Shown: piece after piece, positions 29,572 through 39,104 of the stretch
Numbering within the stretch: the stretch's first letter is position 1
How the letters are laid out: each line of letters opens with the position of its first letter
DNA from: Companilactobacillus jidongensis
GTDB taxonomy: Bacteria > Bacillota > Bacilli > Lactobacillales > Lactobacillaceae
NCBI RefSeq assembly: GCF_003946575.1
Contig: NZ_RHOP01000018.1
Span: 1 to 60,490, forward strand
DNA: 60,490 bases
Reading direction: 5' to 3'
The notes under the pieces: generated by a model
Database searches by the model: none
The model's input: the letters and a program-made list of their open reading frames with translations, nothing else
What the model was told of the DNA's origin: nothing
Made by a program: the position numbers and the translations under genes

Positions 29572-31014
29572 ATGGCAACAGAAAAATCAGCAGTTTTTAT
29601 TATATTCGGAGGTTCTGGTGACTTAGCTCACAGAAAGCTCTATCCTGCATTGTATCGTCTGTATCAAGCAGGAATGTTAAAAGATCACTTTGCAGTGATC
29701 GGTACTGCACGTCGTCCATGGAGTGATGAATATTTCCGTGAAACGGTTATAACTTCACTAGAGGACATCGACGACAACAAGGAAGAAATGACTGCTTTTG
29801 CACAACATTTCTTCTATCAATCACATAATGTTAATGATTCAGAACATTACATTGCTTTGAAGGAATTAGCAGCCAAACTTGATGATAAGTTTGACGCAGG
29901 TCATAATCGTGTCTACTACATGGCAATAGCACCAAGATTCTTCGGTACAGTTGCAGAACACATTAAGTCAGAAGGTTTGAAGACTGAAGGCGGATATAAC
30001 CGTTTGGTTATCGAAAAACCCTTTGGCCGTGACTTGGCAAGTGCAACTGAATTGAACGATTCACTATCAAGAGTATTCCCAGAAGATGAAGTTTATCGAA
30101 TTGATCATTATTTAGGCAAAAAGATGATTCAAGAAATTTCGAAAATTCGTTTGAATAATCCTAAGTTTGAAGAAGCTTTGAATAGTAAGTATGTTTCAAA
30201 CATTCAAGTTACCTTGGGTGAATCACTTGGTGTTGAAGATCGCGGTGGTTACTATGAAACATCTGGTGCCTTACGTGATATGATTCAAAATCACATCATG
30301 CAAATTATTGGATCAATTGCGATGGATAAGCCAGAGGAATTAAGTGCTGAAGCTGTTCATAAAGTTAAGACTGACTTATTTGCTAGCTTGAAGGTACTCC
30401 AACCAGAAGATGTTAAGACGGAATTCGTTCGTGGACAATACGATACTGACAATTTGGGTGACCAAAAGGCCTATCGTGATGAAGATAACGTTGATGAAAA
30501 TTCTAATATTGAGACATATGTTGCTGGAAGAATCGAATTTAGCGATGATCGTTGGAATGGGACACCGTTCTACGTTCGTTCTGGAAAACGTATGCCTGCT
30601 AAATCTTCAAGAATAGATATTGTATTTAATGAAAAAGTTGCAGACCTAGGTATCAAAGCTAATACAACTGTTAGTTTATTAATTGAGCCAGAAGATGGTC
30701 ACAGTATTTTGATCAACGGAATTGATTATCTTGAAGCAAACCAAGACTTTATCAAATTCCCAGAAGATAAGACATATTTTGACAACGCTCGTGAGGCCTA
30801 TGAGAGTTTGATCATCGATATTCTTGCTGGTGATCATGTTCACTTCACATTGTGGGATGAGCTTCAAAGCACATGGAAGTATATTGATGCTGTAAGAGAA
30901 CAATGGGATGCTGAAGAACCTGATTTTCCTAACTATCTTAGTGGAACTATGGGACCAGAAGCAGCTGATACCTTGCTTGAACGTGAGGGTAATTCATGGG
31001 TCTGGGACGACTAG
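29572..31014 (+). CDS. zwf: Glucose-6-phosphate 1-dehydrogenase
   Basis: First step of the oxidative pentose phosphate route, producing NADPH. 480 aa. Coenzyme motif IFGGSGDLAHRKLYPAL lies at the N-terminus; the active-site peptide is RIDHYLGK (about residue 180), here followed by KMIQ where many relatives have EMIQ; RSGKRMP is also present. ATG at 29572 chosen because AAGGGG lies 9 nt upstream, giving MATEKS; an ATG nine codons earlier has no such site. dinB follows closely. Confidence 0.97.
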   Translation: MATEKSAVFIIFGGSGDLAHRKLYPALYRLYQAGMLKDHFAVIGTARRPWSDEYFRETVITSLEDIDDNKEEMTAFAQHFFYQSHNVNDSEHYIALKELAAKLDDKFDAGHNRVYYMAIAPRFFGTVAEHIKSEGLKTEGGYNRLVIEKPFGRDLASATELNDSLSRVFPEDEVYRIDHYLGKKMIQEISKIRLNNPKFEEALNSKYVSNIQVTLGESLGVEDRGGYYETSGALRDMIQNHIMQIIGSIAMDKPEELSAEAVHKVKTDLFASLKVLQPEDVKTEFVRGQYDTDNLGDQKAYRDEDNVDENSNIETYVAGRIEFSDDRWNGTPFYVRSGKRMPAKSSRIDIVFNEKVADLGIKANTTVSLLIEPEDGHSILINGIDYLEANQDFIKFPEDKTYFDNAREAYESLIIDILAGDHVHFTLWDELQSTWKYIDAVREQWDAEEPDFPNYLSGTMGPEAADTLLEREGNSWVWDD

Positions 31015-31032
31015 ACTAGGTGGTGCTACACT

Positions 31033-32163
31033 ATCGGATTTTTAAAAATACCAATTAGAATTGAAGAAAATCGAAAAATCATCCATGTTGACATGGATGC
31101 TTTTTTCGCTTCTGTGGAAGAACGCGAACATCCACAATATAAGAAAAAATGTTTGATCGTAGCACCTGATCCACGGAAGAACCATCATCACGGAGTTGTT
31201 ACTACAGCCAATTATAATGCTAGAAAATATGGAGCTCATTCGGCCATGCCGGCACAGCAAGCTATAGAACTTATACCTCGTGATAAACTTGTAATAGTTC
31301 CGCCAAATTTTGAATTGTATCGTAAGACTTCAGATTACATTCATAGTATCTTTGCGGAAGTAACGGATAATTATCAGTCTGTAGCCTTAGATGAAGCTTA
31401 CCTTGATGTGACGGTTAATAAGTTAAATGAGCCGAATACATTAAAAGTTGCTAATTATATCCAGCAAAAAATTATCCGTGAAACCCATCTGACTTGTTCA
31501 GTTGGTATTTCATATAATAAGTTTCTGGCCAAGATGGCATCTGATTATCGCAAGCCATTTGGTCGTACGATAATATTAGGACAATATGCAGAGGATTTTT
31601 TGAAACCAATTCCGGTTGAAAAATTCAATGGAATTGGCAAAGCAATGCAAAAAAAATTACATGATATGGACATTTACACCGGTGGTGATCTACAGAACTT
31701 GGATCAAGATGTCTTCATTAATACCTTTGGTAAAATGGGCTATGTGATGTTTCGGAGAGTTCATGGAATCGATGATGCTTCAGTTGAAGGACATCGTGTT
31801 CGTAAGTCTATCGGTCGTGAGAGAACCTATAATCAGAATTTGGTTTTGAAGGAACAAGTTGAAAAAGAGTTAAAGTTTTTGGCAGATCTTGTCAGTAAGG
31901 ATTTAAAGAAACAACGTCAACATGGGAAAACAGTTGTTCTAAAACTGCGTAATTCTGATTTTGAAACAATTACTAAACGCATGACATTTCAAGATTATGT
32001 GCAAGATAAAGGTGAAATATATCGTATTGCTAAAGAGATTTATGATAAATTAGACATAAGTGATCAAAAGATAAGGTTACTTGGTATTACACTTACCAAT
32101 CTTGATTCTTTATCTTATGAAGAAGTTTCATTAAAGTTATTTACCTCGGAGGGAAATAAATGA
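31033..32163 (+). CDS. dinB: DNA polymerase IV (Y family), apparent ATC start
   Basis: Error-prone translesion polymerase. Catalytic residues are in HVDMDAFFASVEERE, ALDEAYLDVT and SVGISYNKFLAKMAS; helix-hairpin-helix and little-finger regions follow. The first ATG (31093) would start inside this motif and lose the first catalytic aspartate of HVDMD. The frame is open upstream to a stop at 31012 but contains no ATG, GTG, TTG or CTG. An ATC at 31033, 10-12 nt after AGGTGGTG, gives a 20-residue longer N-terminus (376 aa) with the normal RKIIHVD lead-in. The gene starts 18 bp after zwf and overlaps nrnA by ATGA. Confidence 0.9.
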   Translation: MGFLKIPIRIEENRKIIHVDMDAFFASVEEREHPQYKKKCLIVAPDPRKNHHHGVVTTANYNARKYGAHSAMPAQQAIELIPRDKLVIVPPNFELYRKTSDYIHSIFAEVTDNYQSVALDEAYLDVTVNKLNEPNTLKVANYIQQKIIRETHLTCSVGISYNKFLAKMASDYRKPFGRTIILGQYAEDFLKPIPVEKFNGIGKAMQKKLHDMDIYTGGDLQNLDQDVFINTFGKMGYVMFRRVHGIDDASVEGHRVRKSIGRERTYNQNLVLKEQVEKELKFLADLVSKDLKKQRQHGKTVVLKLRNSDFETITKRMTFQDYVQDKGEIYRIAKEIYDKLDISDQKIRLLGITLTNLDSLSYEEVSLKLFTSEGNK

Positions 32164-33116
32164 ATAGTTTTTCAGATATTATCGAAACAATTAAAAAATA
32201 TGATAAGATTGTTATCTTGCGCCATCAGAATCCGGATCCTGACGCGCTAGGCTCGCAAGCAGGACTTGCAACAGCATTACGCCAAGCGTATCCAGATAAA
32301 AAAGTTTTGATTGGTGGGAAGAATGCTGAAGGACTCAAATGGTTGTCGACCATGGACGAAGTTAGTGATGACGACTATGATGGAGCCTTGGTTATTTCCG
32401 TTGACACCGCAAATACTCCACGTGTTGATGATGAACGTTTCAGTAGTGGTAATTTTTTGATCAAAATCGATCATCATCCTAATGATGAACCATATGGTGA
32501 TCAATTATTTGTTGATACTGATGCAAGTTCATGTTCAGAGATAATTGCTGACTTAATTGATTCAACTGATGAACTTACTTTGACTAAATCCGTTGCGTAT
32601 TATTTATATGCTGGTATAGTAGGGGATACTGGTCGCTTCATGTATCCAGCTACTACGGGACACACATTGAATATTGCTGCTAAACTAGTTGATCTAGGTA
32701 TTAACTTTTCTGGTATTAATCAGAACATGAATGAAATCACTTTGGCACAAGCCAAGTTACAAGGTGAATTGTTTAATCGCCTAAATGTTGATAAGTCAGG
32801 TGCAGCGATGGCTGTTATCGATTTAGATTTAATGAAAAAATTGGGTATTAACCAAGAAAAGGCTAATTCAGTAGTTTCTACACCAGGTCGTTTGAACGAA
32901 GTAACTTCATGGTTAGAGGCTGTTCAAAAAGACGATGGTACTTTTAGAATGCACCTGCGTTCACAAGGACCAATTATTAATGGGTTAGCTAAGGAACACA
33001 ATGGTGGTGGACATCCATTAGCTAGTGGCGCAAATGCTAAGGATTTGGATGAAGTAAACCAAATGTTTAAGGAATTGATTGAAATCGTTGAAGATTTCAA
33101 ATCGAAGGGTGAATAG
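32160..33116 (+). CDS. nrnA: DHH/DHHA1 phosphoesterase, NrnA-like oligoribonuclease
   Basis: Bifunctional oligoribonuclease / pAp phosphatase family, clearing 2-5-mer RNAs and pAp in the cytosol. 318 aa. DHH-domain metal ligands: RHQNPDPDALGS (about residue 21), VSVDTANTPR, KIDHHPND; the DHHA1 substrate-binding domain carries GGGHPLASGA near residue 280. Overlaps dinB by 4 bp and is directly followed by the helicase gene. Confidence 0.92.
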   Translation: MNSFSDIIETIKKYDKIVILRHQNPDPDALGSQAGLATALRQAYPDKKVLIGGKNAEGLKWLSTMDEVSDDDYDGALVISVDTANTPRVDDERFSSGNFLIKIDHHPNDEPYGDQLFVDTDASSCSEIIADLIDSTDELTLTKSVAYYLYAGIVGDTGRFMYPATTGHTLNIAAKLVDLGINFSGINQNMNEITLAQAKLQGELFNRLNVDKSGAAMAVIDLDLMKKLGINQEKANSVVSTPGRLNEVTSWLEAVQKDDGTFRMHLRSQGPIINGLAKEHNGGGHPLASGANAKDLDEVNQMFKELIEIVEDFKSKGE

Positions 33117-34457
33117 ATGACTAAATTTTCACAATACAATTTTAATGATGCGATAAATAAATCGCTCAAGGAGATAGGTTTTGATGAACCAACACCGGTT
33201 CAAGAAGCTGTAATTTCACTTGTTAATAAGAAGAAAGATATCATTGTCCAATCAGAAACGGGTTCTGGTAAGACACATGCTTTCTTATTGCCAATTTTGA
33301 ATGCAATTACTAAGGATCAGACGGTCCAAGCATTGATTGCAACTCCAAGTAGAGAATTGGCTTACCAAATTTATGAGGATACACAAGCTATCCTTAAAAA
33401 TTATCCAGAAGAATACAATGCTTTTATTTATGTTGGTGGTGCAGATCGTGACCGTCAAAAGAGAAAGCTTGATGCACATCAACCTCAAATTGCTATCGGA
33501 ACTCCTGGTAGATTATGGGATATGATTCGTGAGAATGACTTGCATGTTGATGATGTTCAACGTTTTGTTGTTGATGAAGCAGATATGACATTAGATATGG
33601 GCTTCTTAGATGATATCGATCATATTGCTGCCAAGATGCCTGATAATCATGAAATGATGGTCTTCTCAGCTACAATTCCACAGCGATTAGAACCATTCTT
33701 GAAGAAGTACATGAAGGGTCCACAACGTGTCGAACTCAAGAATTCTAGTGTTATCGCTAAGAATGTTGATAACTGGTTGATGTTTGCCCACGGACGAGAC
33801 AAAAAAGAAATGATTTATCAACTCATGACTTTGGGTTCACCATACTTGGCACTTATTTTTGCCAATACTAAGAAGTCGGTGGATGAAATTTATAACTACT
33901 TAAAGTCTAAGGGCTTGAAGGTAGCTAGAATTCATGGTGGATTGAGTCCTCGTGAAAGAAAACGTGTCATGAAACAAGTTGAGAACATGGAATATCAATT
34001 CGTTGTTGCCACAGATTTGGCAGCCCGTGGAATTGATATCAATGGTGTATCACATGTTATTAATGCTGAAATCCCCGATGACTTGGATTTCTTCATTCAC
34101 CGTGTCGGTAGAACTGGACGTAACAAGATGTCTGGAATTGCCATTACTTTGTATAATCCTGGTGAAGAAAACAAAATTGCTGAATTGGAACACATGGGAA
34201 TCAAGTTCTTACCAAAGGATTTGAAGAATGGTGAAATCGTTGAAGCTTATGATAGAGATCGTCGTACTCAACGTCATGCTACACAAGAAAAACTTGAGCC
34301 AAAATTAGTCGGATTCGTTAAAAAACAAAAGACTAAGAAAAAGCCAGGTTATAAAAAGAGAATTAGACAAGCTATTTCAACTGATAAACGTCAAAAGACC
34401 CGTATCAAGAATCGTCAGGCTATGAAGGCGCAAAGAGATAAACGTCGTGGAAGTTAG
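33117..34457 (+). CDS. cshB: DEAD-box RNA helicase, CshB-like
   Basis: ATP-dependent RNA helicase of 446 aa, probably in ribosome assembly, RNA turnover or cold adaptation. Motifs in order: Q-motif region GFDEPTPVQEAV, Walker A SETGSGKTH (about residue 46), TPSRELAYQ, TPGR, VDEAD, SAT, then ATDLAARGID and HRVGRTGR. A lysine/arginine-rich tail of ~60 residues (KKQKTKKKPGYKKR onward) replaces a folded C-terminal domain and should bind RNA. Starts right after the nrnA stop, so translation is probably coupled. Confidence 0.93.
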   Translation: MTKFSQYNFNDAINKSLKEIGFDEPTPVQEAVISLVNKKKDIIVQSETGSGKTHAFLLPILNAITKDQTVQALIATPSRELAYQIYEDTQAILKNYPEEYNAFIYVGGADRDRQKRKLDAHQPQIAIGTPGRLWDMIRENDLHVDDVQRFVVDEADMTLDMGFLDDIDHIAAKMPDNHEMMVFSATIPQRLEPFLKKYMKGPQRVELKNSSVIAKNVDNWLMFAHGRDKKEMIYQLMTLGSPYLALIFANTKKSVDEIYNYLKSKGLKVARIHGGLSPRERKRVMKQVENMEYQFVVATDLAARGIDINGVSHVINAEIPDDLDFFIHRVGRTGRNKMSGIAITLYNPGEENKIAELEHMGIKFLPKDLKNGEIVEAYDRDRRTQRHATQEKLEPKLVGFVKKQKTKKKPGYKKRIRQAISTDKRQKTRIKNRQAMKAQRDKRRGS

Positions 34458-34460
34458 TAG

Positions 34461-34489
34461 TTGACTTTTTTTCCATCGGTAGTTAATAT
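34461..34489 (+). promoter_or_regulatory. alaS promoter
   Basis: TTGACT, 17 bp, TAATAT, immediately after the helicase stop codon. Predicted start is about 34496, which gives a leader of about 200 nt that contains the T-box. Confidence 0.75.
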
Positions 34490-34495
34490 TTTCAT

Positions 34496-34694
34496 TGGAT
34501 ATATCTAACTGTCAACCCTATCAGAGAGGGCTAATTAGTGTGAACGCCTAGGTTGTTGTTCGTTAGATGCTGCCAATTAAAATATAAATAGATAATTGTT
34601 GAGAGGCTAACGAAAATCGTTGCAAACAAGGTGGTACCGCGCAGTAGCGTCCTTGGTTATGCAACGATTTTCTCTTTTTTTAAGGGGAGTAAAA
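34496..34694 (+). promoter_or_regulatory. T-box leader (alanine) with terminator/antiterminator
   Basis: Binds uncharged tRNA-Ala to permit read-through into alaS. The T-box core AACAAGGTGGTACCGCG is at 34625-34641. A terminator forms from GAAAATCGTTGC (34612-34623) and GCAACGATTTTC (34661-34672) followed by a run of T, and competes with the antiterminator. Stem I shows the AGAGAGG region at its base, and a GCT at 34569-34571 in the right place is the likely alanine specifier codon. Confidence 0.92.
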
Positions 34695-37334
34695 ATGAAA
34701 AATTTATCAAGTGCTGAAATAAGAAAGATGTTCTTGGATTTCTTTCAAACAAAAGGTCACACGATTGAGCCTAGTGCATCGCTAGTACCAGTCAATGATC
34801 CAACATTATTGTGGGTCAACTCTGGTGTGGCTACATTAAAGAAATATTTTGATGGTACTGTGATTCCTAAGAATCCACGTATCACTAATGCTCAGAAGTG
34901 TATCCGTACAAACGATATTGAAAATGTCGGTAAAACGGCACGTCACCAAACATTTTTTGAAATGCTTGGTAACTTTTCAGTTGGTGATTACTTCAAGGAA
35001 GAAGTTATTCCTTGGGCATTTGAATTTTTAACAAGTCCAGATTGGTTAGATATGGACAAGGATTTACTATATATAACAACTTATCCCAAGGATACTGAAA
35101 CTCAAAAACTTTGGGCAGAAGTTGGTATTGCTCAAGATCACATTTTAAAAACAGAAGACAATTTTTGGGATATTGGTGAGGGTCCATGTGGTCCTGATTC
35201 AGAGATCTTCTTTGATCGTGGACAAAGCTTTAACAATTTGGCTGAGGACGATCCAGAGAATTATCCTGGTGGAGAGAATGAAAGATATCTTGAAGTTTGG
35301 AATATCGTCTTCTCAGAATTAAATCACTTACCAAGTGGCAAGTATGTTGAACAACCACATAAGAATATTGATACGGGTATGGGACTAGAACGATTGGTTT
35401 CCATTCTTCAAGGTACAAAAACTAACTTTGAAACTGACTTGTTCAAGCCAATTATTGACCATGTTGAGTCGTTGAGCGATGGTCGCAAATATGGCGCAAG
35501 TAAAGAAGACGATGTCTCATTTAAGATTATCGCTGATCATGCCAGAACGGTTTCGTTTGCTGTTGCTGATGGTGCGTTACCTTCAAATGAAGGCCGTGGC
35601 TATGTTATCAGACGTTTGATCAGACGTGCAGTTCTTAATGGTAAGAAGTTGGGTATCGATGGACCATTCTTATACAAGCTAGTTTCAATCGTTGGTCAAA
35701 TCATGGACAGCTACTATCCTGAAGTTAGCCAACAAAAAGAATTTATTGCTAAAACAATTGAATTAGAAGAGAAACGTTTTTCTGAAACACTTAATGATGG
35801 ATTATCACTATTGAATGGTATAATTGATTCTCTTCATAAAAGTAATAAAAAAATCATTGACGGTGCCGACGCTTTCAAACTTTATGATACTTACGGATTC
35901 CCATTGGAAATGACTCGAGAGTATGCCCATGATGAAAGTCTTGATGTCGATGAAGATGGTTTCAAGAAGAACATGGAAGAACAAAAGCAACGCGCACGTT
36001 CAGCTCGTGGAACTTTACAATCAATGGGTATGCAAGATGAAACTTTGATGGAAATCAAAACTCCGAGTGAGTTCGTTGGTTATGATAACAACGAAATTAA
36101 AGCTACATTGAAAGATATCATTGTAAATGATTCAGAGATGGATTCTGTCAGTGATGGTCAAGCACAATTAATCTTTGATAAGACACCATTCTACGCTGAG
36201 ATGGGTGGTCAGGTTGCTGATGTTGGTGGTATCTATGATATGAGCGGCAATCAAGTGGCTGAAGTTACTGATGTTCAGCACGCGCCAAATGGTCAAAATA
36301 TTCATATCGTTACTGTCTCAAGTGCTATAAATAAGAATAGCGAATATGAACTTAAGATTGATGGAGATTTCCGTGAAAAAGTTCGTCATAATCACACGGC
36401 AACTCACTTGTTAGATCAAGCTTTACGTGAAGTTGTTGGTGACAGAACTCATCAAGCCGGTTCATTGGTTGAACCGGGTTATCTCAGATTTGATTTCAAT
36501 AGCAATCAAGCTCTAACTGATGAACAAATTAGTCAACTTGAAAAAATCGTTAACGAAAAAATTTGGGATGCTATTCCTGTTAAAACCGAAGTATTACCAA
36601 TTGAAGAGGCCAAACAGAAAAAGGGTGCAATTGCCATGTTCAGCGAAAAGTACGGTGATATCGTACGTGTTGTTGAAATAGACGATTACTCAACTGAATT
36701 CTGTGGTGGTACACATGCTCGTAATACTTCTGAACTAGGATTATTTAAGATAACTTCAGAATCAGCTATTGGATCAGGTATCCGAAGAGTTGAAGCTGTA
36801 ACTGGTGAAGAAGCATTCGAATATTTAAACAATCAATTACAATTATTACAAGAAACAGCTAGAAATATGAAAGTCAATCAATTGAAAGATGTACCAGCTC
36901 GTGCAGCTCAATTGGTTGATGATAACAAAGCATTAGCTCGTGATAATCAAAACTTGAAAGTCAAACTTACAAGTCAAAAATCAGCTGAGGTCTTCAATGA
37001 AGTTGAAGAAATCAATGATTTCAAAGTTATTGCGAATGCAATTCCAGCTGACATGGCAACATTGAGACAATTAGCTGATAAATGGAAGAATGATCAGACA
37101 TCTGATATCTTGGTATTAGGTGGTAGTGCTGATCAAAAAGCTAGTCTTGTTGTAGCTGTTAGCAAGGATGCTCAAGGTCGTGGTGTCAAAGCTGGAGATG
37201 TGATCAAGAAGATTGCAAAGGAAATTCAAGGTGGCGGCGGTGGTCGCCCAGATATGGCTCAAGCTGGTGGTAAAAATCCGGCTGGTCTTACAAATGCGTT
37301 ACAATTAGCCAAAGATGTTATTAAATCTTATTAA
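34695..37334 (+). CDS. alaS: Alanyl-tRNA synthetase
   Basis: Class II synthetase of 879 aa. N-terminal catalytic core (EIRKMFLDFFQTKGH, residues ~6-20; GMGLERLVSI), editing domain with HNHTATHLL and the zinc-binding CGGTHARNT, and the C-Ala domain ending GGGGGRPDMAQAGGK...ALQLAKDVI. ATG chosen because AAGGGGAG lies 5 nt upstream; an earlier in-frame start lies inside the T-box terminator. Expression is set by tRNA-Ala charging through the leader. Confidence 0.98.
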   Translation: MKNLSSAEIRKMFLDFFQTKGHTIEPSASLVPVNDPTLLWVNSGVATLKKYFDGTVIPKNPRITNAQKCIRTNDIENVGKTARHQTFFEMLGNFSVGDYFKEEVIPWAFEFLTSPDWLDMDKDLLYITTYPKDTETQKLWAEVGIAQDHILKTEDNFWDIGEGPCGPDSEIFFDRGQSFNNLAEDDPENYPGGENERYLEVWNIVFSELNHLPSGKYVEQPHKNIDTGMGLERLVSILQGTKTNFETDLFKPIIDHVESLSDGRKYGASKEDDVSFKIIADHARTVSFAVADGALPSNEGRGYVIRRLIRRAVLNGKKLGIDGPFLYKLVSIVGQIMDSYYPEVSQQKEFIAKTIELEEKRFSETLNDGLSLLNGIIDSLHKSNKKIIDGADAFKLYDTYGFPLEMTREYAHDESLDVDEDGFKKNMEEQKQRARSARGTLQSMGMQDETLMEIKTPSEFVGYDNNEIKATLKDIIVNDSEMDSVSDGQAQLIFDKTPFYAEMGGQVADVGGIYDMSGNQVAEVTDVQHAPNGQNIHIVTVSSAINKNSEYELKIDGDFREKVRHNHTATHLLDQALREVVGDRTHQAGSLVEPGYLRFDFNSNQALTDEQISQLEKIVNEKIWDAIPVKTEVLPIEEAKQKKGAIAMFSEKYGDIVRVVEIDDYSTEFCGGTHARNTSELGLFKITSESAIGSGIRRVEAVTGEEAFEYLNNQLQLLQETARNMKVNQLKDVPARAAQLVDDNKALARDNQNLKVKLTSQKSAEVFNEVEEINDFKVIANAIPADMATLRQLADKWKNDQTSDILVLGGSADQKASLVVAVSKDAQGRGVKAGDVIKKIAKEIQGGGGGRPDMAQAGGKNPAGLTNALQLAKDVIKSY

Positions 37335-37397
37335 AGTGGGCTATAATTGTAATGAATCTTTCTGGTCACTTAAATTTTTGCTATATGGAGGTTTGCC

Positions 37398-37655
37398 ATG
37401 AGTTCACTTGATAAAACAATGAGTTTTGATTTTAATGAAAATAAAGGCAAGGACGTCAAAGAGACATTGCAAAGTGTTTACCAATCACTAGAAGAAAAGG
37501 GTTATAATCCAATTAATCAAATTGTTGGATACCTATTGTCTGGTGATCCTGCCTACATTCCACGTCATAATGACGCTAGAAACTTGATTTTAAAACACGA
37601 ACGAGATGAGATAATTGAAGAATTAGTTAAAAGTTATCTCAATGAAGGTAAATAA
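37398..37655 (+). CDS. ireB: IreB family regulatory protein (UPF0297)
   Basis: 85-aa protein matching IreB/Yrz[15 protein letters not shown], then [32 protein letters not shown] and the final acidic helix. In Enterococcus it is a substrate of the Ser/Thr kinase IreK and affects cephalosporin tolerance; the two N-terminal threonine/serine positions fit. Strong GGAGG before ATG. A TATAAT at 37342 in the short gap after alaS may give it its own promoter. Directly abuts ruvX, a conserved order. Confidence 0.93.
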   Translation: MSSLDKTMSFDFNENKGKDVKETLQSVYQSLEEKGYNPINQIVGYLLSGDPAYIPRHNDARNLILKHERDEIIEELVKSYLNEGK

Positions 37656-38090
37656 ATGCGGTTATTAGGATTAGACGTCGGATCCAGAACCGTTGGTGTG
37701 TCTGTAAGTGACTTATTGGGATGGACTGCCCAAGGTGTAGAGATCATTCGAATCAATGAGGATAAGGAAGACTTTGGTTTGGATAGATTAGGTGAGATCA
37801 TTAAGGAAAAACAAGCAACAGGAGTTGTTTTGGGATTACCTAAAAATATGAATAACACCGAAGGACCTAGAGCTGAAAAATCCCGTGAATATGGACAGAT
37901 GGTAGTAGATAAATTTAACTTGCCAGTTGATTTTATTGACGAAAGGCTAACTACTGTTCAAGCTGAACGAATGTTAGTTGATGAAGCAAATGTTTCGCGC
38001 AGTAAAAGAAAAAAAGTTATCGACAAAATTGCCGCTGAGATGATTTTACAAAATTATCTCGATTCAAAAGGCAAATTAACAAAAGAATAG
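37656..38090 (+). CDS. yqgF: Pre-16S rRNA-processing nuclease YqgF / RuvX-like
   Basis: RNase H-fold nuclease family required for final 16S rRNA 5' maturation in E. coli. 144 aa, normal length. Motifs [16 protein letters not shown] (first catalytic Asp, D6 of LGLD), [11 protein letters not shown] and [10 protein letters not shown] (Glu) are present; the final catalytic Asp is in [12 protein letters not shown]. Starts immediately after ireB. Confidence 0.95.
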   Translation: MRLLGLDVGSRTVGVSVSDLLGWTAQGVEIIRINEDKEDFGLDRLGEIIKEKQATGVVLGLPKNMNNTEGPRAEKSREYGQMVVDKFNLPVDFIDERLTTVQAERMLVDEANVSRSKRKKVIDKIAAEMILQNYLDSKGKLTKE

Positions 38091-38092
38091 GG

Positions 38093-38108
38093 CAGGTCTG
38101 AAGACCTG
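38093..38108 (+). other. Small perfect hairpin between yqgF and yrzB
   Basis: CAGGTC-TGAA-GACCTG forms a tetraloop hairpin three bases after the yqgF stop and just before the yrzB ribosome site. It is followed by only three T, so it is a poor terminator; it might modulate processing or translation. Function unknown. Confidence 0.4.
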
Positions 38109-38123
38109 TTTGAGGTGATATTT

Positions 38124-38432
38124 ATGAATGAAAATCCAGAATCACCAAAAGATTTGGATGAAGTTACACTAAGTGATGACAAGGGTACTGAGGAAACTTA
38201 TAAAATTCTTTTTACTTTTGATTCAGAGGATTATGGTAAGTCTTACGTCTTTCTATATCCCAAAGCAGATGAGGATTCTGATGAAGTAGAACTTCAAGCT
38301 TACTCATTTGAACCAGATGAAAACGGTGATGTTACTGCCGGAGACCTTCTTCCTATTGAAGACCCAGAGGAATGGGATATGGTTCAAGAAGTTTTAAATA
38401 CTTTTACGTCAGATGACGGTCAAGATCAATAG
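38124..38432 (+). CDS. yrzB: DUF1292 protein, YrzB-like
   Basis: Very acidic 102-aa protein of unknown function, part of the conserved ireB-yqgF-yrzB set. Core pattern TYKILFTFDSEDYGKSYVFLYP and DEVELQAYSFEPDENG is typical of DUF1292. ATG preferred with AGGTGA 5 nt upstream; a GTG nine bases earlier falls in that site. Flanked by terminators from cvpA. Confidence 0.9.
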   Translation: MNENPESPKDLDEVTLSDDKGTEETYKILFTFDSEDYGKSYVFLYPKADEDSDEVELQAYSFEPDENGDVTAGDLLPIEDPEEWDMVQEVLNTFTSDDGQDQ

Positions 38433-38442
38433 TTTATCAATG

Positions 38443-38478
38443 ACCATGGATCGAGTTATTTATTGATCCATGGTTTTT
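38443..38478 (+). terminator. Terminator after yrzB
   Basis: Perfect stem ACCATGGATC/GATCCATGGT with a 12-nt loop and a short run of five T; may be leaky. Confidence 0.65.
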
Positions 38479-38503
38479 GGAACTTTTTATTTAAGGGGAT
38501 ATA

Positions 38504-39037
38504 ATGCTGAGTCTGTTACTAATTTTATTTTTAGTCTATGGTTTTTACGTTGGTGCCCGACGTGGACTAGTTATGCAAGCATTTTTTACAGTTGGATATG
38601 CGATTTTCTTTGGAATCGCCTTGTTGTCCTTCAGAGCATTAGGACCAAAATTTGAAATGATTGTTCCTTATCCTTCTGCTAGTTTAGGAAGTGAATTTGC
38701 TTTCTTCTCAACTAAAGTAGGGATGGGATTGGATGATGCATTTTATCGTGCCTTTGCTTTTATCTTTGTGTGCTTTATCGGATGGATAATTGTGCGTTTC
38801 GCAGGACTATATTTTAAGCGTCTGACTTATTATCCAATGTTTAATGATGTTAATTTGTTGAGTGGGGGAATTCTGGGATTGATTGTTACTTACGTTGCAG
38901 TCTTCATGGTTCTCTTAATACTTGCAATGATTCCTGTAAGTGGCATTCAAAATGCATTGCAACATTCATTTGTAGCTTCAACAATGATTAGAAGCACACC
39001 AGGTCTAACTTCGATGTTAACTGGTTTATGGATATAA
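38504..39037 (+). CDS. CvpA family membrane protein
   Basis: 177 aa with four hydrophobic segments, starting LLILFLVYGFYVGARRGLVMQAF, the CvpA (colicin V production) signature. The usual function in Gram-positives is unclear. Ribosome site AAGGGGAT. It sits between yrzB and mutS2 as in many lactobacilli and is bounded by hairpin terminators on both sides. Confidence 0.88.
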   Translation: MLSLLLILFLVYGFYVGARRGLVMQAFFTVGYAIFFGIALLSFRALGPKFEMIVPYPSASLGSEFAFFSTKVGMGLDDAFYRAFAFIFVCFIGWIIVRFAGLYFKRLTYYPMFNDVNLLSGGILGLIVTYVAVFMVLLILAMIPVSGIQNALQHSFVASTMIRSTPGLTSMLTGLWI

Positions 39038-39050
39038 AATTTAATAATTG

Positions 39051-39085
39051 GGCTGAAACAATTTATTTTGTTTCAGCCTTCTTTT
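39051..39085 (+). terminator. Terminator between cvpA and mutS2
   Basis: Perfect stem GGCTGAAACA/TGTTTCAGCC, 8-nt loop, followed by TTCTTTT. Confidence 0.8.
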
Positions 39086-39104
39086 ATAGGTATAGGGAGT
39101 AGAT

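Noticed and set aside
31093-31095. ATG at 31093 as dinB start
   Set aside because: It would delete the first catalytic Asp of HVDMD and has no Shine-Dalgarno site.
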